From Candidatus Protochlamydia phocaeensis (GTDB lineage Bacteria > Chlamydiota > Chlamydiia > Chlamydiales > Parachlamydiaceae), in the NCBI RefSeq assembly GCF_001545115.1, contig NZ_FCNU01000023.1, positions 109,271-173,270 on the forward strand: DNA of 64,000 nucleotides. Direction: 5' to 3'. The notes beneath the pieces are model-generated. The model was not told where the DNA came from and did not search any database. It was given only the letters and a program-made list of their open reading frames with translations. The position numbers and the translations under genes are program-made. Of this stretch, positions 45,395 to 56,546 are shown one piece after another (the first letter of the stretch is position 1; every line of letters starts with the position of its first letter).

Positions 45395-48300
45395 ATGAGA
45401 AAATATAAGAATCATCTCTTGCTATCCGCAAACGATCTCATTGCTTTTATTGAATGCCATCATAAGACTTTTCTCGACCTGCAACATCTTGGCGAATCAC
45501 AACCAAAACAAGAAGAGGACGAGCATACGCGCTTGATCAGGAAAAAAGGATTGGAGCACGAAGCGAATTATTTACAATGGCTGAAAGACAAGGGCTGTAC
45601 AATTATTGAAATTCCGACAGAGGCAAGCGTTTCTCTGCATGATCGGGAACAAATGACCGTCAAGGCCATGCAGAGCGGGGCCGACTATATCTACCAGGCC
45701 GCCTTGCATCAAGGCTGTTGGCATGGCTATGCGGATTTATTGAAGCGCGTAGAGCACCCTTCTCAGTTGGGATCATTCAGCTATGAAGTGATTGATACCA
45801 AATTAAGTAAACGGCCCGAACCCAAGCATATTCTACAACTTTGCGTTTACTCGGACTTGCTATCTCACTACCAGGGCATGCCTCCTCGGGCTTTCTCCTT
45901 AGTGTTGGGAAATGGACAAACGCTCGACTTCTTATTTAAAGATTTCGCTTATTACTATGCCACGCTCAAACAAAAATTCGAACATCATCTTTCCTCCCCG
46001 CTTACTGAGTCGCATCCTACTCCATGCCCGATCTGTACATTTTGTGATTGGACCAAACGATGTGAAGACGCCTGGGAAAAAGCCGATCACTTAAGCCGCG
46101 TGGCCAATATTCAAAACTCGCAAATTGCCAAGCTCGAAGCGCATGGCATTCGCACACTTGAAGCCTTGTCCTATACAAGCGCCGCTTTTTCCATCCCCAA
46201 CTTAAACCAACAAGTGTTTGACCGCCTCAAATCTCAAGCCAAGCTGCAGCGGATCAAGCGGGAATCCGGCAAAAACGAAATAGAAATGCTCCCGCTTACA
46301 GACGATAAAGGATTCGCCCGCCTGCCCGCTCCCGATCCCGGCGATCTGTTCTTCGATATGGAAGGCACTCCCTATGCGACAGATGGGCTAGAATATCTCT
46401 TTGGCTTTTATTATTTTGAAAATGAAAAACCGCTTTTTAAGCCTTTTTGGGCCCATAATGAAGAAGAAGAGAAAAAAGCTTTCGAAGATGTGATGGACTT
46501 TCTCATGGGACATCTCAGCAAGCATCCGCACGCGCATATCTACCATTACAACCATTATGAAGATACTGCCATTAAGCGCTTAGCGGCCAAGTATGGCACG
46601 AAAGAGGACAAAGTCGATCAGCTGCTTCGCCTGGGAAAGCTTGTCGATCTCTATAAAGTCGTTCGCGGAGCCATTAGAGTCTCAGAATCCAGCTATTCCA
46701 TCAAGAACCTGGAAACGTTTTACATGGAAAAAAGAGAGAGCGATGTCGCCAATGCCAAAGACAGCCTTGTCTACTATGAGCAATGGTGCGAGTTAAAAAA
46801 TGAGGCGCTGCTCGAAATGATCGGCAAATACAACGAATACGATTGCCGCTCCACTTATTTATTGCGCGAATGGCTCCTTAGCTTGCGCCCAAGCGGTTTG
46901 CCTTGGTTCGCCATAAAGGCTAAAGAAGAGAGCGAGAGCCAGGAGAATAGCGCAAAAAAAGTTGAGCGCGAGCAAGAAAAGCAAGCGATACAAGAGACAA
47001 GGCTTTATCGAGAAAAAGCCCTTTTAGAGGGAGCCCATGAGGAAGACAAGCCATTGAGGGAACTGACCGCCCAGCTTTTATCTTTTCACAAGCGGGAGAG
47101 CAAGCCCAAGTGGTGGGCCCTGTACGACCGGCAAACAAAAGACAGCGAAGAGCTCATTGAAGACACCGAATGCATAGCAGGGCTGACGCTCGATACTGAA
47201 ATGCCGCCCTATAAAGACAAGCGCTCAACTGTGTACACCTATACATTTCCTCCTCAAGAATTTAAACTGAAAAAAGGAGATAAATGCTGCCTGGTTAGCA
47301 CGCTAGAGGGAAGCTATGAAATTGTAAGCTTAAATGAGGAGCAAGGAAAGATCGGCCTAAAAAGCAAAAGCGATGCGCTGCCTCCCTTTTCTGCCATTAC
47401 AATTCAACCAAGCGTTAATAATAAGAAACTAGAAGAAGCCATCGGACGCTTTGCCGATTCCATTATTGAACAGACCTTTCGCTACAGCGCAATCGAGCAT
47501 TTTTTGAGAAGGAGAGCGCCTGCTTTGCAAAACTATGCGCTCCATGCGCCTCTTTACGATGGCTCGCTAACATCCATTGCCAAAGCCGTCAAAAGCTTAA
47601 ATAATAGTTATTTATTCATTCAAGGCCCCCCAGGAGCCGGAAAGACCTATACATCTTCTACGATTATTATTGAGCTTCTCCGCCTGGGAAAACGCATCGG
47701 AGTCGCATCCAATTCACACAAAGCGATCCATAACCTTTTGGAAGGCATCGAAAAAGCAGCTAAAAAGGAAGGCCTTCTATTCTTTGGACAAAAGAAATCG
47801 GACTCGAACAAACAGGAAACCTGGTTTGAAGGAGAAATGATCCAGGATATCTTTGATAATAAAAGCCTCGATCCCCAGGCCAATCTACTTGCGGGAACCG
47901 CTTGGCTATTTGCCGAAGAGGCGCTTGATCAAGCCCTGGACTACTTATTTATCGATGAAGCCGGCCAAGTCACTTTAGCTAATTTTATTGCCATGGGCAC
48001 CTGCGCTAAAAATATTGTCCTGATCGGCGATCAGATGCAATTAGGACAGCCCATCCAAGGCACCCATCCCGGCTCGTCCGGTATGTCTACTTTAGAATAC
48101 CTTTTGCAAGGCGAATCCGTCATCGCTGCCGACAAAGGCATTTTTCTCGACACCACTTGGCGCATGCATGACAAGGTCTGCCGTTTTATTTCCGATGCCG
48201 TCTATGAAGGCCGTTTGCAGGCGCAAAATAAGAATCAGACCCAATCGCTTATCCTCTCGCAAACCGCTCACCCCAGCCTAGTCGCCAATGGCATCAAATT

Positions 48301-48760
48301 CATTCCTATCGAACACACGGGGCGCAGCCAGAAAAGCGAGGAGGAAGGGGCTCTAATCCGTGAAATCATCAGCGACCTTCTCAAGCAAAACTATCGCTGC
48401 CGCGAAGGGAATGTGAGGCCGTTAACGTTGGAAAATATCCTGGTGATTACACCCTATAACATTCAACTGAACTATTTGAAGACTATCCTGCCTCAAGGCA
48501 CACGGGTGGGAACGGTGGATAAATTCCAAGGGCAAGAAGCCGAAGTGGTTTTATTTTCCATGGTGACGTCAGGAGCGGATGAGCTGCCGCGCGACATTGA
48601 ATTTCTCTTCAGCAAAAATCGCTTGAATGTGGCCATCTCGCGCGCACGCACGCTGGCCCTTATCATCGCCAATCCCCGCCTGCTAGAGATTCCTTGCAGC
48701 ACCGTTGATCAAATCCGCCTGGTCAATACGCTCTGCTGGGCAAGGGAATATGCGTCCTAA
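45395..48760 (+). CDS. TM0106-type RecB-like nuclease fused to RNase H-like and SF1 helicase domains
   Basis: It has 1121 residues. The N-terminus (1-230) is a RecB/Dna2-type nuclease with IDTKLS and a Cys cluster CPICTFCDWTKRC (about 210-222), probably an iron-sulfur site. A YprB-like RNase H fold follows (DLFFDMEGTPY, about 316-480). The C-terminal third is an SF1 Upf1/Dna2-like helicase: Walker A GPPGAGKT (about 746-753), FIDEAGQ, GDQMQLGQP, VGTVDKFQGQEAEVV and RLNVAISRAR. It should process nucleic-acid ends or R-loop-like structures. A role in repair or in defence against foreign DNA is inferred. No partner gene is adjacent. Confidence 0.9.
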   Translation: MRKYKNHLLLSANDLIAFIECHHKTFLDLQHLGESQPKQEEDEHTRLIRKKGLEHEANYLQWLKDKGCTIIEIPTEASVSLHDREQMTVKAMQSGADYIYQAALHQGCWHGYADLLKRVEHPSQLGSFSYEVIDTKLSKRPEPKHILQLCVYSDLLSHYQGMPPRAFSLVLGNGQTLDFLFKDFAYYYATLKQKFEHHLSSPLTESHPTPCPICTFCDWTKRCEDAWEKADHLSRVANIQNSQIAKLEAHGIRTLEALSYTSAAFSIPNLNQQVFDRLKSQAKLQRIKRESGKNEIEMLPLTDDKGFARLPAPDPGDLFFDMEGTPYATDGLEYLFGFYYFENEKPLFKPFWAHNEEEEKKAFEDVMDFLMGHLSKHPHAHIYHYNHYEDTAIKRLAAKYGTKEDKVDQLLRLGKLVDLYKVVRGAIRVSESSYSIKNLETFYMEKRESDVANAKDSLVYYEQWCELKNEALLEMIGKYNEYDCRSTYLLREWLLSLRPSGLPWFAIKAKEESESQENSAKKVEREQEKQAIQETRLYREKALLEGAHEEDKPLRELTAQLLSFHKRESKPKWWALYDRQTKDSEELIEDTECIAGLTLDTEMPPYKDKRSTVYTYTFPPQEFKLKKGDKCCLVSTLEGSYEIVSLNEEQGKIGLKSKSDALPPFSAITIQPSVNNKKLEEAIGRFADSIIEQTFRYSAIEHFLRRRAPALQNYALHAPLYDGSLTSIAKAVKSLNNSYLFIQGPPGAGKTYTSSTIIIELLRLGKRIGVASNSHKAIHNLLEGIEKAAKKEGLLFFGQKKSDSNKQETWFEGEMIQDIFDNKSLDPQANLLAGTAWLFAEEALDQALDYLFIDEAGQVTLANFIAMGTCAKNIVLIGDQMQLGQPIQGTHPGSSGMSTLEYLLQGESVIAADKGIFLDTTWRMHDKVCRFISDAVYEGRLQAQNKNQTQSLILSQTAHPSLVANGIKFIPIEHTGRSQKSEEEGALIREIISDLLKQNYRCREGNVRPLTLENILVITPYNIQLNYLKTILPQGTRVGTVDKFQGQEAEVVLFSMVTSGADELPRDIEFLFSKNRLNVAISRARTLALIIANPRLLEIPCSTVDQIRLVNTLCWAREYAS

Positions 48761-48798
48761 TGGACTGATCGATTTAATTGGCCAAGAAGATATATTAA

Positions 48799-48826
48799 AA
48801 GAGCTAATGAACTAGCTCTCTTTCCT
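48799..48826. terminator. Hairpin between convergent genes
   Basis: AGAGCTA and TAGCTCT form a 7-base stem with a 6-base loop. The minus-strand side is followed by TTTTAAT, so it best serves the GNAT gene at 48851. The plus side has only CTTTCC. Confidence 0.55.
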
Positions 48827-48850
48827 AAATGCTGTTCAATTAGACAATTG

Positions 48851-49345
48851 CTAACTGTTCTTCAAATCAAGCCGGTAGAATTTCTCGTCGCAGTCCATCG
48901 GCTGGCAATAAGGCGGCATGTCTTTTCTTGCGATTTCATAAAAGCCATGCTTTTCATAAAAACGATGCGCAGCCCGAAAAGCAAACGTTGTGCCCAAATA
49001 AATGGTATGCACATCTTGCGCTTTGGACCAATCAACAACTGTATCCAAGAGCTTCTTGGCAAATCCAGTAATGGGTCCGCGGTAGTCTCTATCAAGGAAT
49101 ACATCCCTTAACTCGAAGGCATGATGGCCAATATCGATCACGGCAATCGTACCTATTACCTTTTCATTGAAAAGAGCAATCCAGTAATTTCCTTTATCTT
49201 TTTGGAAAGCAGTCGAAATGGATTGCAATTCCTTGCGCTGCCCTTCCTCAATGGGAATGCTGAACTCCCCTACTTGGATGCGTTCAATTAAATCAATCAC
49301 TTCATGTTGATAGCTTGGCTCAAAAGGCTGAATTCTAAAAGACAT
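48851..49345 (-). CDS. GNAT-family acetyltransferase
   Basis: It has 164 residues, with GGGAGGAAA before the start. ELRDVFLDRDYRGPITGFAKKLLD is the acetyl-CoA binding motif A region, and AHRFYEKHGFYEI is motif B. The substrate is unknown. It belongs to a different GNAT branch from the AAC(6')-like gene at 39391. Confidence 0.85.
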   Translation of the reverse strand: MSFRIQPFEPSYQHEVIDLIERIQVGEFSIPIEEGQRKELQSISTAFQKDKGNYWIALFNEKVIGTIAVIDIGHHAFELRDVFLDRDYRGPITGFAKKLLDTVVDWSKAQDVHTIYLGTTFAFRAAHRFYEKHGFYEIARKDMPPYCQPMDCDEKFYRLDLKNS

Positions 49346-49455
49346 TTTCCTCCCTCATAAATCAATCGCTTAAAGTCTTGACAAAGCGTAATCTAGGAAA
49401 CTACTATAGCGCTTTCTTATCTATCCCATCAATCCTTTACAAATCCAATCTAGCC

Positions 49456-51120
49456 ATGCAAAAGATCGCTTTATCCCTTTTATCTGCCATTTTTTTTCTA
49501 ACTACCTCTCTTTTTGCCAAAGAAGAGCCCATATGCGGAGCGATTGCTTCGGGACATCCCCTTGCCACACGGGCGGGATTGGAAATTCTTGAAAAGGGCG
49601 GAAATGCCTTTGATGCAGCCATTGCCGTGGCGTCTACGCTCAATGTAGTAGAACCTGCCATGTCCGGACTAGGCGGATATGGCTCAACTTTAATCTATGA
49701 CACGCAAAAAAGAGAGATCCGTTACTTGAATTCGAGCGGAAAATTTCCAGCCAACGCCAATTCAGACTTGATGCGGGCGCCAACGGCTAATTATTTAGAG
49801 AACCGAAAAGGAGCCAAATCCATTTGCACACCCGGCAATTTAAATGCCTGGCAAGAGATGCACGCACAATACGGACAAACGCCATGGAAGGCCTTGTTTG
49901 AAAAAGCCATCCACTATGCCAAAAAAGGATTCCCTCTTCCTTCCTATATGGCTAAATTGATTGCCTCCTCATTTGATGAATTCCCGGCTTATCCCAAGTC
50001 TTTTTATGGCAAGGAAGGACGCCCTCTGCAAGAAGGAGAAATTCTGATCCAGCAAGACCTGGCCAAAACCTATGAGCTGATTGCTTCGCAAGGAGCCGAT
50101 CCTTTTTACAAAGGAGAGATTGCCCAGCGCATCGACCGGCAAATGAAAGAGCTGGGAAGCTTTCTATCCATTGAAGACTTGCACGCTGATGTAGCTGAGT
50201 GGTGGGATCCTCTTAAGCTCACTTATAAAGGATATGATGTTTATACCATGGGCACACCCGGCAATGGCTTTTCCGCCCTTTTTACATTGGGCGTCATGGA
50301 ACAATTCCCTTTACAGTCTTGGTCGCCTGATTCTCCGGAGTATCTACATGTCTTGATAGAAGTATTAAAAGAATCATGCAAAGTCCGCCTCACACATTCC
50401 GGAAGCCCGGAAGAAAGAGACAACATTGTCAATCGAATCCTGACGCCTGCCACCTTCTTATCTATTGCGCATGCCATCGATCGACAGAAAGCCTCTCCTT
50501 TTGATCTTCAGGGAGGCAAAGAAGGCTTGAATACGACGCATTTTGTCGTCGTCGACCGCTGGGGAAATATTGTCAGTTCGACACAGACATTAGGTCTGGG
50601 ATTCGGCAGCAAGGTGATGATTGAAGGGACAGGTATCTGGATGAACAACTCCATGGCCTTTTCCACTTTTGAACCGAAAGGCAACCCAATGGATGTCATA
50701 CCTGGAAAATATAAACTGTCGAGCAATTCTCCCATTATTATTCTAAAGGATGGCCTTCCATGGGCAGCATTAGGCACGCCTGGCGGCCATACGATCCCTC
50801 AAAATGTCGCTCAAATCATCTTCAACCTCATTGATTTCAAAATGACGATGCAGGAAGCGATCGATGCCCCCAAGCTTGCCTTTTTCGAGGAAAGCCAAAT
50901 GGTTTGCACGGAAAAGGAAATCCCCTCTTCTACCCTCTCTTCTCTTCAAGCTAGAGGCCATCAAATCGATAATGAGCAGATTGCAAGCTATATCGGCCTT
51001 AACAGGAAAATCGGAAATGCGATGGGAATCAAGCTATTCCACCACCAGGATGGCATGTCCTTCGATATCGGCGTAGATAAAAGAAAAGATGCCTGGACAA
51101 CCCAGCTTCCGGAAGAATGA
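49456..51120 (+). CDS. ggt: Gamma-glutamyltranspeptidase (glutathione hydrolase)
   Basis: It has 554 residues from ATG 49456, which starts a signal peptide (MQKIALSLLSAIFFLTTSLFA). A TTG at 49378 would bury that signal behind 26 residues. ASGHPLATRAG and GGNAFDAAIA open the large subunit. GLNTTHFVVVD holds the self-cleavage and catalytic Thr at about residue 359. KYKLSSNSPII and LGTPGGHTIPQN complete the family set. It would cleave glutathione in the periplasm and supply glutamate and cysteinylglycine. Confidence 0.93.
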   Translation: MQKIALSLLSAIFFLTTSLFAKEEPICGAIASGHPLATRAGLEILEKGGNAFDAAIAVASTLNVVEPAMSGLGGYGSTLIYDTQKREIRYLNSSGKFPANANSDLMRAPTANYLENRKGAKSICTPGNLNAWQEMHAQYGQTPWKALFEKAIHYAKKGFPLPSYMAKLIASSFDEFPAYPKSFYGKEGRPLQEGEILIQQDLAKTYELIASQGADPFYKGEIAQRIDRQMKELGSFLSIEDLHADVAEWWDPLKLTYKGYDVYTMGTPGNGFSALFTLGVMEQFPLQSWSPDSPEYLHVLIEVLKESCKVRLTHSGSPEERDNIVNRILTPATFLSIAHAIDRQKASPFDLQGGKEGLNTTHFVVVDRWGNIVSSTQTLGLGFGSKVMIEGTGIWMNNSMAFSTFEPKGNPMDVIPGKYKLSSNSPIIILKDGLPWAALGTPGGHTIPQNVAQIIFNLIDFKMTMQEAIDAPKLAFFEESQMVCTEKEIPSSTLSSLQARGHQIDNEQIASYIGLNRKIGNAMGIKLFHHQDGMSFDIGVDKRKDAWTTQLPEE

Positions 51121-51124
51121 ACCA

Positions 51125-51553
51125 TCAATGAAAGCGGACGGTCGGATTGATTCCATCAATGATAGCCCGTCCGCCATTGGGAATAATCATTTGCGGATCG
51201 GTATGGCCGAAGTTTATATTAAAAACGACGGGAAACCGAACCTTATAATCTTCTAAAGCCTTTTTTACGGCGTTTTGCTGATTGCCAATAAATGCCTCTC
51301 GTCCTTCCGGCGGCTTCCTCTCGCAAAACTGTGCCTTCGGATAGGCCATGAGAATGGCCTTAAAGCGCTGCAAGACATTTAATTCTGCCAAAGCGGCAAA
51401 AAAGCGGTAAACGAATCCTTCGGTTGGCATTTCTTCCGCTGTCTCTACGTAAAGGATCCCCCCATTCAACCGTTTTACAAGCGTTGTTTTGCCGACGCCT
51501 GAGATACCGCTCACGCCAATGATAAATGGAGAAGGCTCCGTCTTTGCTTCCAT
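51125..51553 (-). pseudogene. Chimera of a P-loop kinase start and an LD-carboxypeptidase (S66) end
   Basis: The first ~30 residues read FIIGVSGISGVGKTTLVKRL, a Walker A of a small nucleotide or uridine-type kinase. Directly after comes GGILYVETAEEMPTEGFVYR through RKPPEGREAFIGNQ to FNINFGHTDPQ, the last third of the S66 LD-carboxypeptidase/MccF family. Neither part is complete. No ribosome site precedes ATG 51553. A deletion most likely joined two genes. It ends 5 bases from the convergent ggt stop. Confidence 0.7.
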
Positions 51554-51588
51554 ATGTTTCAGCGATAAAATTCTTATTCATTCAAGCC

Positions 51589-52662
51589 TTAAATCGAGCA
51601 GTAAGAGATCTTTTCCAAGATGGATTGCACGGCCTTTACATCCTCTTCCGACGTATTCCAAGAAGTAATCAATCGGATCTCGCTTTTTTCCTGGTCCCAT
51701 AGATAGCAGAAAATATCTTCTTGAATGAGTGGAATCCATGCAGGCGGAGCCGTAAAAAAGATCTGGTTGGTTTCTACCGGATAGCTTAAGGAAAGGTTTG
51801 GCGTCAATTGGATGAGGGAAGCGATTTCTTTCGCCCTTTGATTGGCTTGCCTTGCAAGTGTCTGCCACAAACCATCTTTAAAGAAAGGAATATACTGGGC
51901 GGAAAGATAGCGCATTTTAGACATCAGCTGCAGGGTCTGTTTCTGCAAGTGATCGCTGCCCTCTTCTAAGGCCGGATTAAAGATCAGAAGCGCTTCGGCT
52001 CCCATCAGTCCATTTTTAGTGCCTCCCAATGAAAGGAGGTCGACTTGGGCTATGGCAAGCATGTCATGCAAGGGCATTCCTAAGCTGACAGCTGCATTAT
52101 ACAGGCGGCTTCCATCCATGTGAAGGATCAGGTTCTCTTCGCGGCATAGCTTTGCCAAGGCGGCCAACTCCTCAAACGTATAGACTGTTCCCACTTCAGT
52201 TGGCTGCGTGATGGACATAACGCGCGGAGAGGTTGAGTGTTTGCCGAAAGCGCGTTCACTTTTTAATTTTTTTAGCACAGCGCTTGGAACGAGCTTGCCT
52301 TCTTTATGGGGAATCGTCAACAGCTTACAGCCAACAATGGACTCAGCCGATCCGGACTCCTGATATTGAATATGGGCAATGTCCGTGCAAATGACAGATT
52401 CATGCCTGCGACAAGCAAGCTTAAGACCGAACACATTCGCACCTGTTCCCGTTGGAACAATCAAGATTTTACATTTCGCTTTAAAGGCATCCTGAATCAA
52501 TTGCTGCGCTTTTTCCGTCCAAAGGTCAGCCCCATAGGAAGCCGCGTAGCCGTCATTCGCTTCCAATAAAGCTTGTAGGACAGACGGATGAACACCCGTC
52601 CAGTTATCGCTAGCGAGACAAATTTTTTTGCGAGTCATACACACCCAATTAAATGCTCTCAT
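51589..52662 (-). CDS. Low-specificity threonine aldolase / beta-eliminating lyase
   Basis: It has 357 residues. ASDNWTGVHPSVLQAL opens the fold-type I PLP domain. GTGANVFGL, AHIQYQESG, HMDGSRLYNA and the lysine motif SLGGTKNGLMGAEA follow in aldolase order. It would split threonine or allo-threonine to glycine and acetaldehyde. The start is uncertain. ATG 52662 and ATG 52638 both lack a strong ribosome site, and the shorter form fits the family's N-terminus well. Confidence 0.88.
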   Translation of the reverse strand: MRAFNWVCMTRKKICLASDNWTGVHPSVLQALLEANDGYAASYGADLWTEKAQQLIQDAFKAKCKILIVPTGTGANVFGLKLACRRHESVICTDIAHIQYQESGSAESIVGCKLLTIPHKEGKLVPSAVLKKLKSERAFGKHSTSPRVMSITQPTEVGTVYTFEELAALAKLCREENLILHMDGSRLYNAAVSLGMPLHDMLAIAQVDLLSLGGTKNGLMGAEALLIFNPALEEGSDHLQKQTLQLMSKMRYLSAQYIPFFKDGLWQTLARQANQRAKEIASLIQLTPNLSLSYPVETNQIFFTAPPAWIPLIQEDIFCYLWDQEKSEIRLITSWNTSEEDVKAVQSILEKISYCSI

Positions 52663-52727
52663 TATAAATCTTAAAAGAGAAAATTCAAGCGCTTTTGCCT
52701 TTAGCAGAAGCTGCCATGCAAGCTAAA

Positions 52728-52752
52728 AACCATTCTCTTATCCTGAATGGTT
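52728..52752 (-). terminator. Terminator downstream of the first paralog
   Basis: AACCATTC and GAATGGTT form a perfect 8-base stem. On the minus strand it is followed by TTTTTAG. A second perfect hairpin, GATGCAAG/CTTGCATC (52757-52780), lies between it and the gene stop at 52796. Confidence 0.7.
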
Positions 52753-52795
52753 GGCTGATGCAAGACAGCTACCTTGCATCGACCTGAAGGAATGT

Positions 52796-53767
52796 CTAGG
52801 TATGAAGAGCTAGTGCATTCATGCGTGCGCTGATTTCCTGCATTTCTATGCAATCATATTCAGCAATATTGGGAGCACGGACTCTTTCTTTCAATTTAGG
52901 CAAAAGGGCTGCAAGCGTCATTTGTTCCACCGATTCCTGTAATCTCTCTCGCTCTTGTTTCAAAAAGCTTCCTAGGTAATATATTTTAGCTTCTTTTAGA
53001 AGTTCTGCTTCATTAATATTTTGAATATGCGCGCGATAGAATGCCTGCCTAAGTTGGATGACTTGCTTGTTTAATTCGGAACATTCTCCTTGCTTTTGAA
53101 CAATCCTTTGATTCTCATGCAGTCGTCCCAAACGCTGAAAGCATTCTCCCAAATTTTGAAGAGCCATTATGAGCTTAAAGTTAGACCAAACACAGTTTAT
53201 TTTTTCCAAATGCGTTTCGGTATGAACCTCCAAGGGTATTCCAAAAAGCCCCACCATTTTAATCTCTTCTTGAGGATCATCAATAAGCCGCTTAAAAGGT
53301 TCAATAAAATGGCGTATATGGGCAATTTGCGCATCATAGGCATTTAGGACTTGGTGAGTAACCGCTTGAAGTTTTTCTTGCCGCGTATTTTCTATTATTC
53401 TTCGTCTTTCCAAAACGCTGTGAGGCAATTGATTGGGATTTAAACCCAGCATCTGAGCTTGGGAAGCCAGGGCTTCTCTTTCTTCATTTTCCCCTATCCG
53501 TTTCTGAATCAGATCATGAATGCCAACGGCAATATTGCCTAAGACAGGGACAAGCAAGACGACGCAGCGCAGGCTGCTCTTATCGCTTATATAAGAAAAG
53601 TAGCGATTAGTCTTTACAAAGGCTGATTGGCTGTACGCTTTTAAAACGCATTTTTCAAAAAGATCTATCAAATTTATGACAGTGCTTGCAATCGGTAAAT
53701 AATCCCCAATTCGATCAATTTCTATCAAAATGCTACTTATAGAATAAGATGACGTAATAGTAGACAT
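52796..53767 (-). CDS. Lineage-type protein of unknown function, paralog A
   Basis: It has 323 residues from ATG 53767, which has AGGAAAG upstream. The N-terminal 100 residues hold a hydrophobic hairpin (SLRCVVLLVPVLGNIAVGI) that could span or insert in a membrane. The rest is charged and helical with probable coiled coils. About 40% of positions match the next gene upstream, so the two are tandem paralogs. No known domain is recognised. It may be a host-interaction protein of amoebal chlamydiae, by inference only. Confidence 0.7.
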   Translation of the reverse strand: MSTITSSYSISSILIEIDRIGDYLPIASTVINLIDLFEKCVLKAYSQSAFVKTNRYFSYISDKSSLRCVVLLVPVLGNIAVGIHDLIQKRIGENEEREALASQAQMLGLNPNQLPHSVLERRRIIENTRQEKLQAVTHQVLNAYDAQIAHIRHFIEPFKRLIDDPQEEIKMVGLFGIPLEVHTETHLEKINCVWSNFKLIMALQNLGECFQRLGRLHENQRIVQKQGECSELNKQVIQLRQAFYRAHIQNINEAELLKEAKIYYLGSFLKQERERLQESVEQMTLAALLPKLKERVRAPNIAEYDCIEMQEISARMNALALHT

Positions 53768-54056
53768 TTTTACTTTCCTATGGGTAAACAATTAAGAACT
53801 TCAATTTTCAGCAATAAAAAACTAATTTATCATAAAATTTTAAATTATCAAATTAAATAATATTTTATTAACACTCAACTGACAAAAAAAAAATAATTCA
53901 TTTAAATAGAATGAAAATCAAGATATTTAAAATGATAGATAAAAAGGATGAGGAATTTTTCTACTCTAAAAAAAAGAAATGATCACTCATAGAGGATTGA
54001 AACAGCTTATCCAACTCTTATTGCGCGCATCATTTATTGAAGCATGAAATATGCTC

Positions 54057-55199
54057 TCATACTTTGATCAAATGGAGTGATGGACTCTTCGATATCATAA
54101 GCGAATGATTTTCCCCTTTGCATCTAGGAGAAACCATGACAAAGTTTTTTTCTATGTGTACGCTAATTTCTTGCATCTCTACCAGATCGTAGTCAGCTTT
54201 AGCTGAATTAAGGCATCTTTCTTTCAATCTAGGTAGAATGGCTGCAAGATCAATCTGTTCGACTGTCCCTTGGATTCCTTCTCGATCTTCTTCAGAAAAG
54301 CTATTAAGGTAATATTTTTGAGCCTGCTTTAAGAGCTCTTTCCCATCAAGGGTTCGAATATAATTACGATAGGATAAGCGCCTGATTTCTAATAGTTGTT
54401 TCTTTAATTCATTAAGTTCCTGCTGCTTTTGAATGAGAATTTCACTCTGATTGAATCTCATTAAATTTAAAAAGATCTGGCGATAATTTGAGAAAGCATA
54501 TGTCAGTTTACAGCTTGACCAGGATTCTTCTATTTTCTTTTGGTCTGATGCATTCCCAGGACCAGTCATTTTCTCAAATTCTTCAATAGATCGGCGCATT
54601 TCACCAATTCGTCTATCAACAATTCTTATAAACTCTTGAGTAACTAACCGGCGCTTTTCTTGCCGCTTATTTTCGATAATGGTTCGTCTTTCAGAAAGAT
54701 CATATGGCAAGTGATCGGGATTTAACCCAAACTGGCGGGCTTGATTATTTTGGGCCTCTCTCTCTTCGCTCTCTGCCCGCTGCCTCTGCATTAACTCCCG
54801 CATTTTCTCTTGTCGCCTATTTTCAATAACGATTCGTCTTTCAGCAAGGCCATGCGGTAAGTAATCGGGATTTAATTCTAACAGGCGAGCTTGAGCATTT
54901 TGAGATACTCTTTCTTCATTCTCCGCTTGCTGCTTTTGAATCCAATCAGAGAGGCCTATAACGATATTCCCTAAAACAGGCACAAGTAAAACAATACAGC
55001 GGAGCATGCTCTTATCGTTTATATAAGAGAAGTAGCGATTGGCTTTTATGAAATTTGGCTGAAAGGCTACTTTTAAAACGCATTTCTCAAAAATATTTAT
55101 AAAATTTGTTAGCGTGCTTGCACCAGGTACACGGTCACAGAATCGATCCATCCATATTAAAAGGCTATCTGTGTTATATGATGTGGTAACAGCTGACAT
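54057..55199 (-). CDS. Lineage-type protein of unknown function, paralog B with internal duplication
   Basis: It has 380 residues with AAGGA before ATG 55199. It shares with paralog A the NRYFSYI-DKS-LRC segment, the hydrophobic LLVPVLGN stretch and a C-terminal EYDCIEMQEIS / DYDLVEMQEIS block. It has an extra duplication of about 45 residues. The unit ARLLELNPDYLPHGLAERR recurs as ARQFGLNPDHLPYDLSERR. The last 20 residues differ from A and look newly acquired. Function unknown. Confidence 0.7.
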   Translation of the reverse strand: MSAVTTSYNTDSLLIWMDRFCDRVPGASTLTNFINIFEKCVLKVAFQPNFIKANRYFSYINDKSMLRCIVLLVPVLGNIVIGLSDWIQKQQAENEERVSQNAQARLLELNPDYLPHGLAERRIVIENRRQEKMRELMQRQRAESEEREAQNNQARQFGLNPDHLPYDLSERRTIIENKRQEKRRLVTQEFIRIVDRRIGEMRRSIEEFEKMTGPGNASDQKKIEESWSSCKLTYAFSNYRQIFLNLMRFNQSEILIQKQQELNELKKQLLEIRRLSYRNYIRTLDGKELLKQAQKYYLNSFSEEDREGIQGTVEQIDLAAILPRLKERCLNSAKADYDLVEMQEISVHIEKNFVMVSPRCKGENHSLMISKSPSLHLIKV

Positions 55200-56546
<1,347 letters not shown>

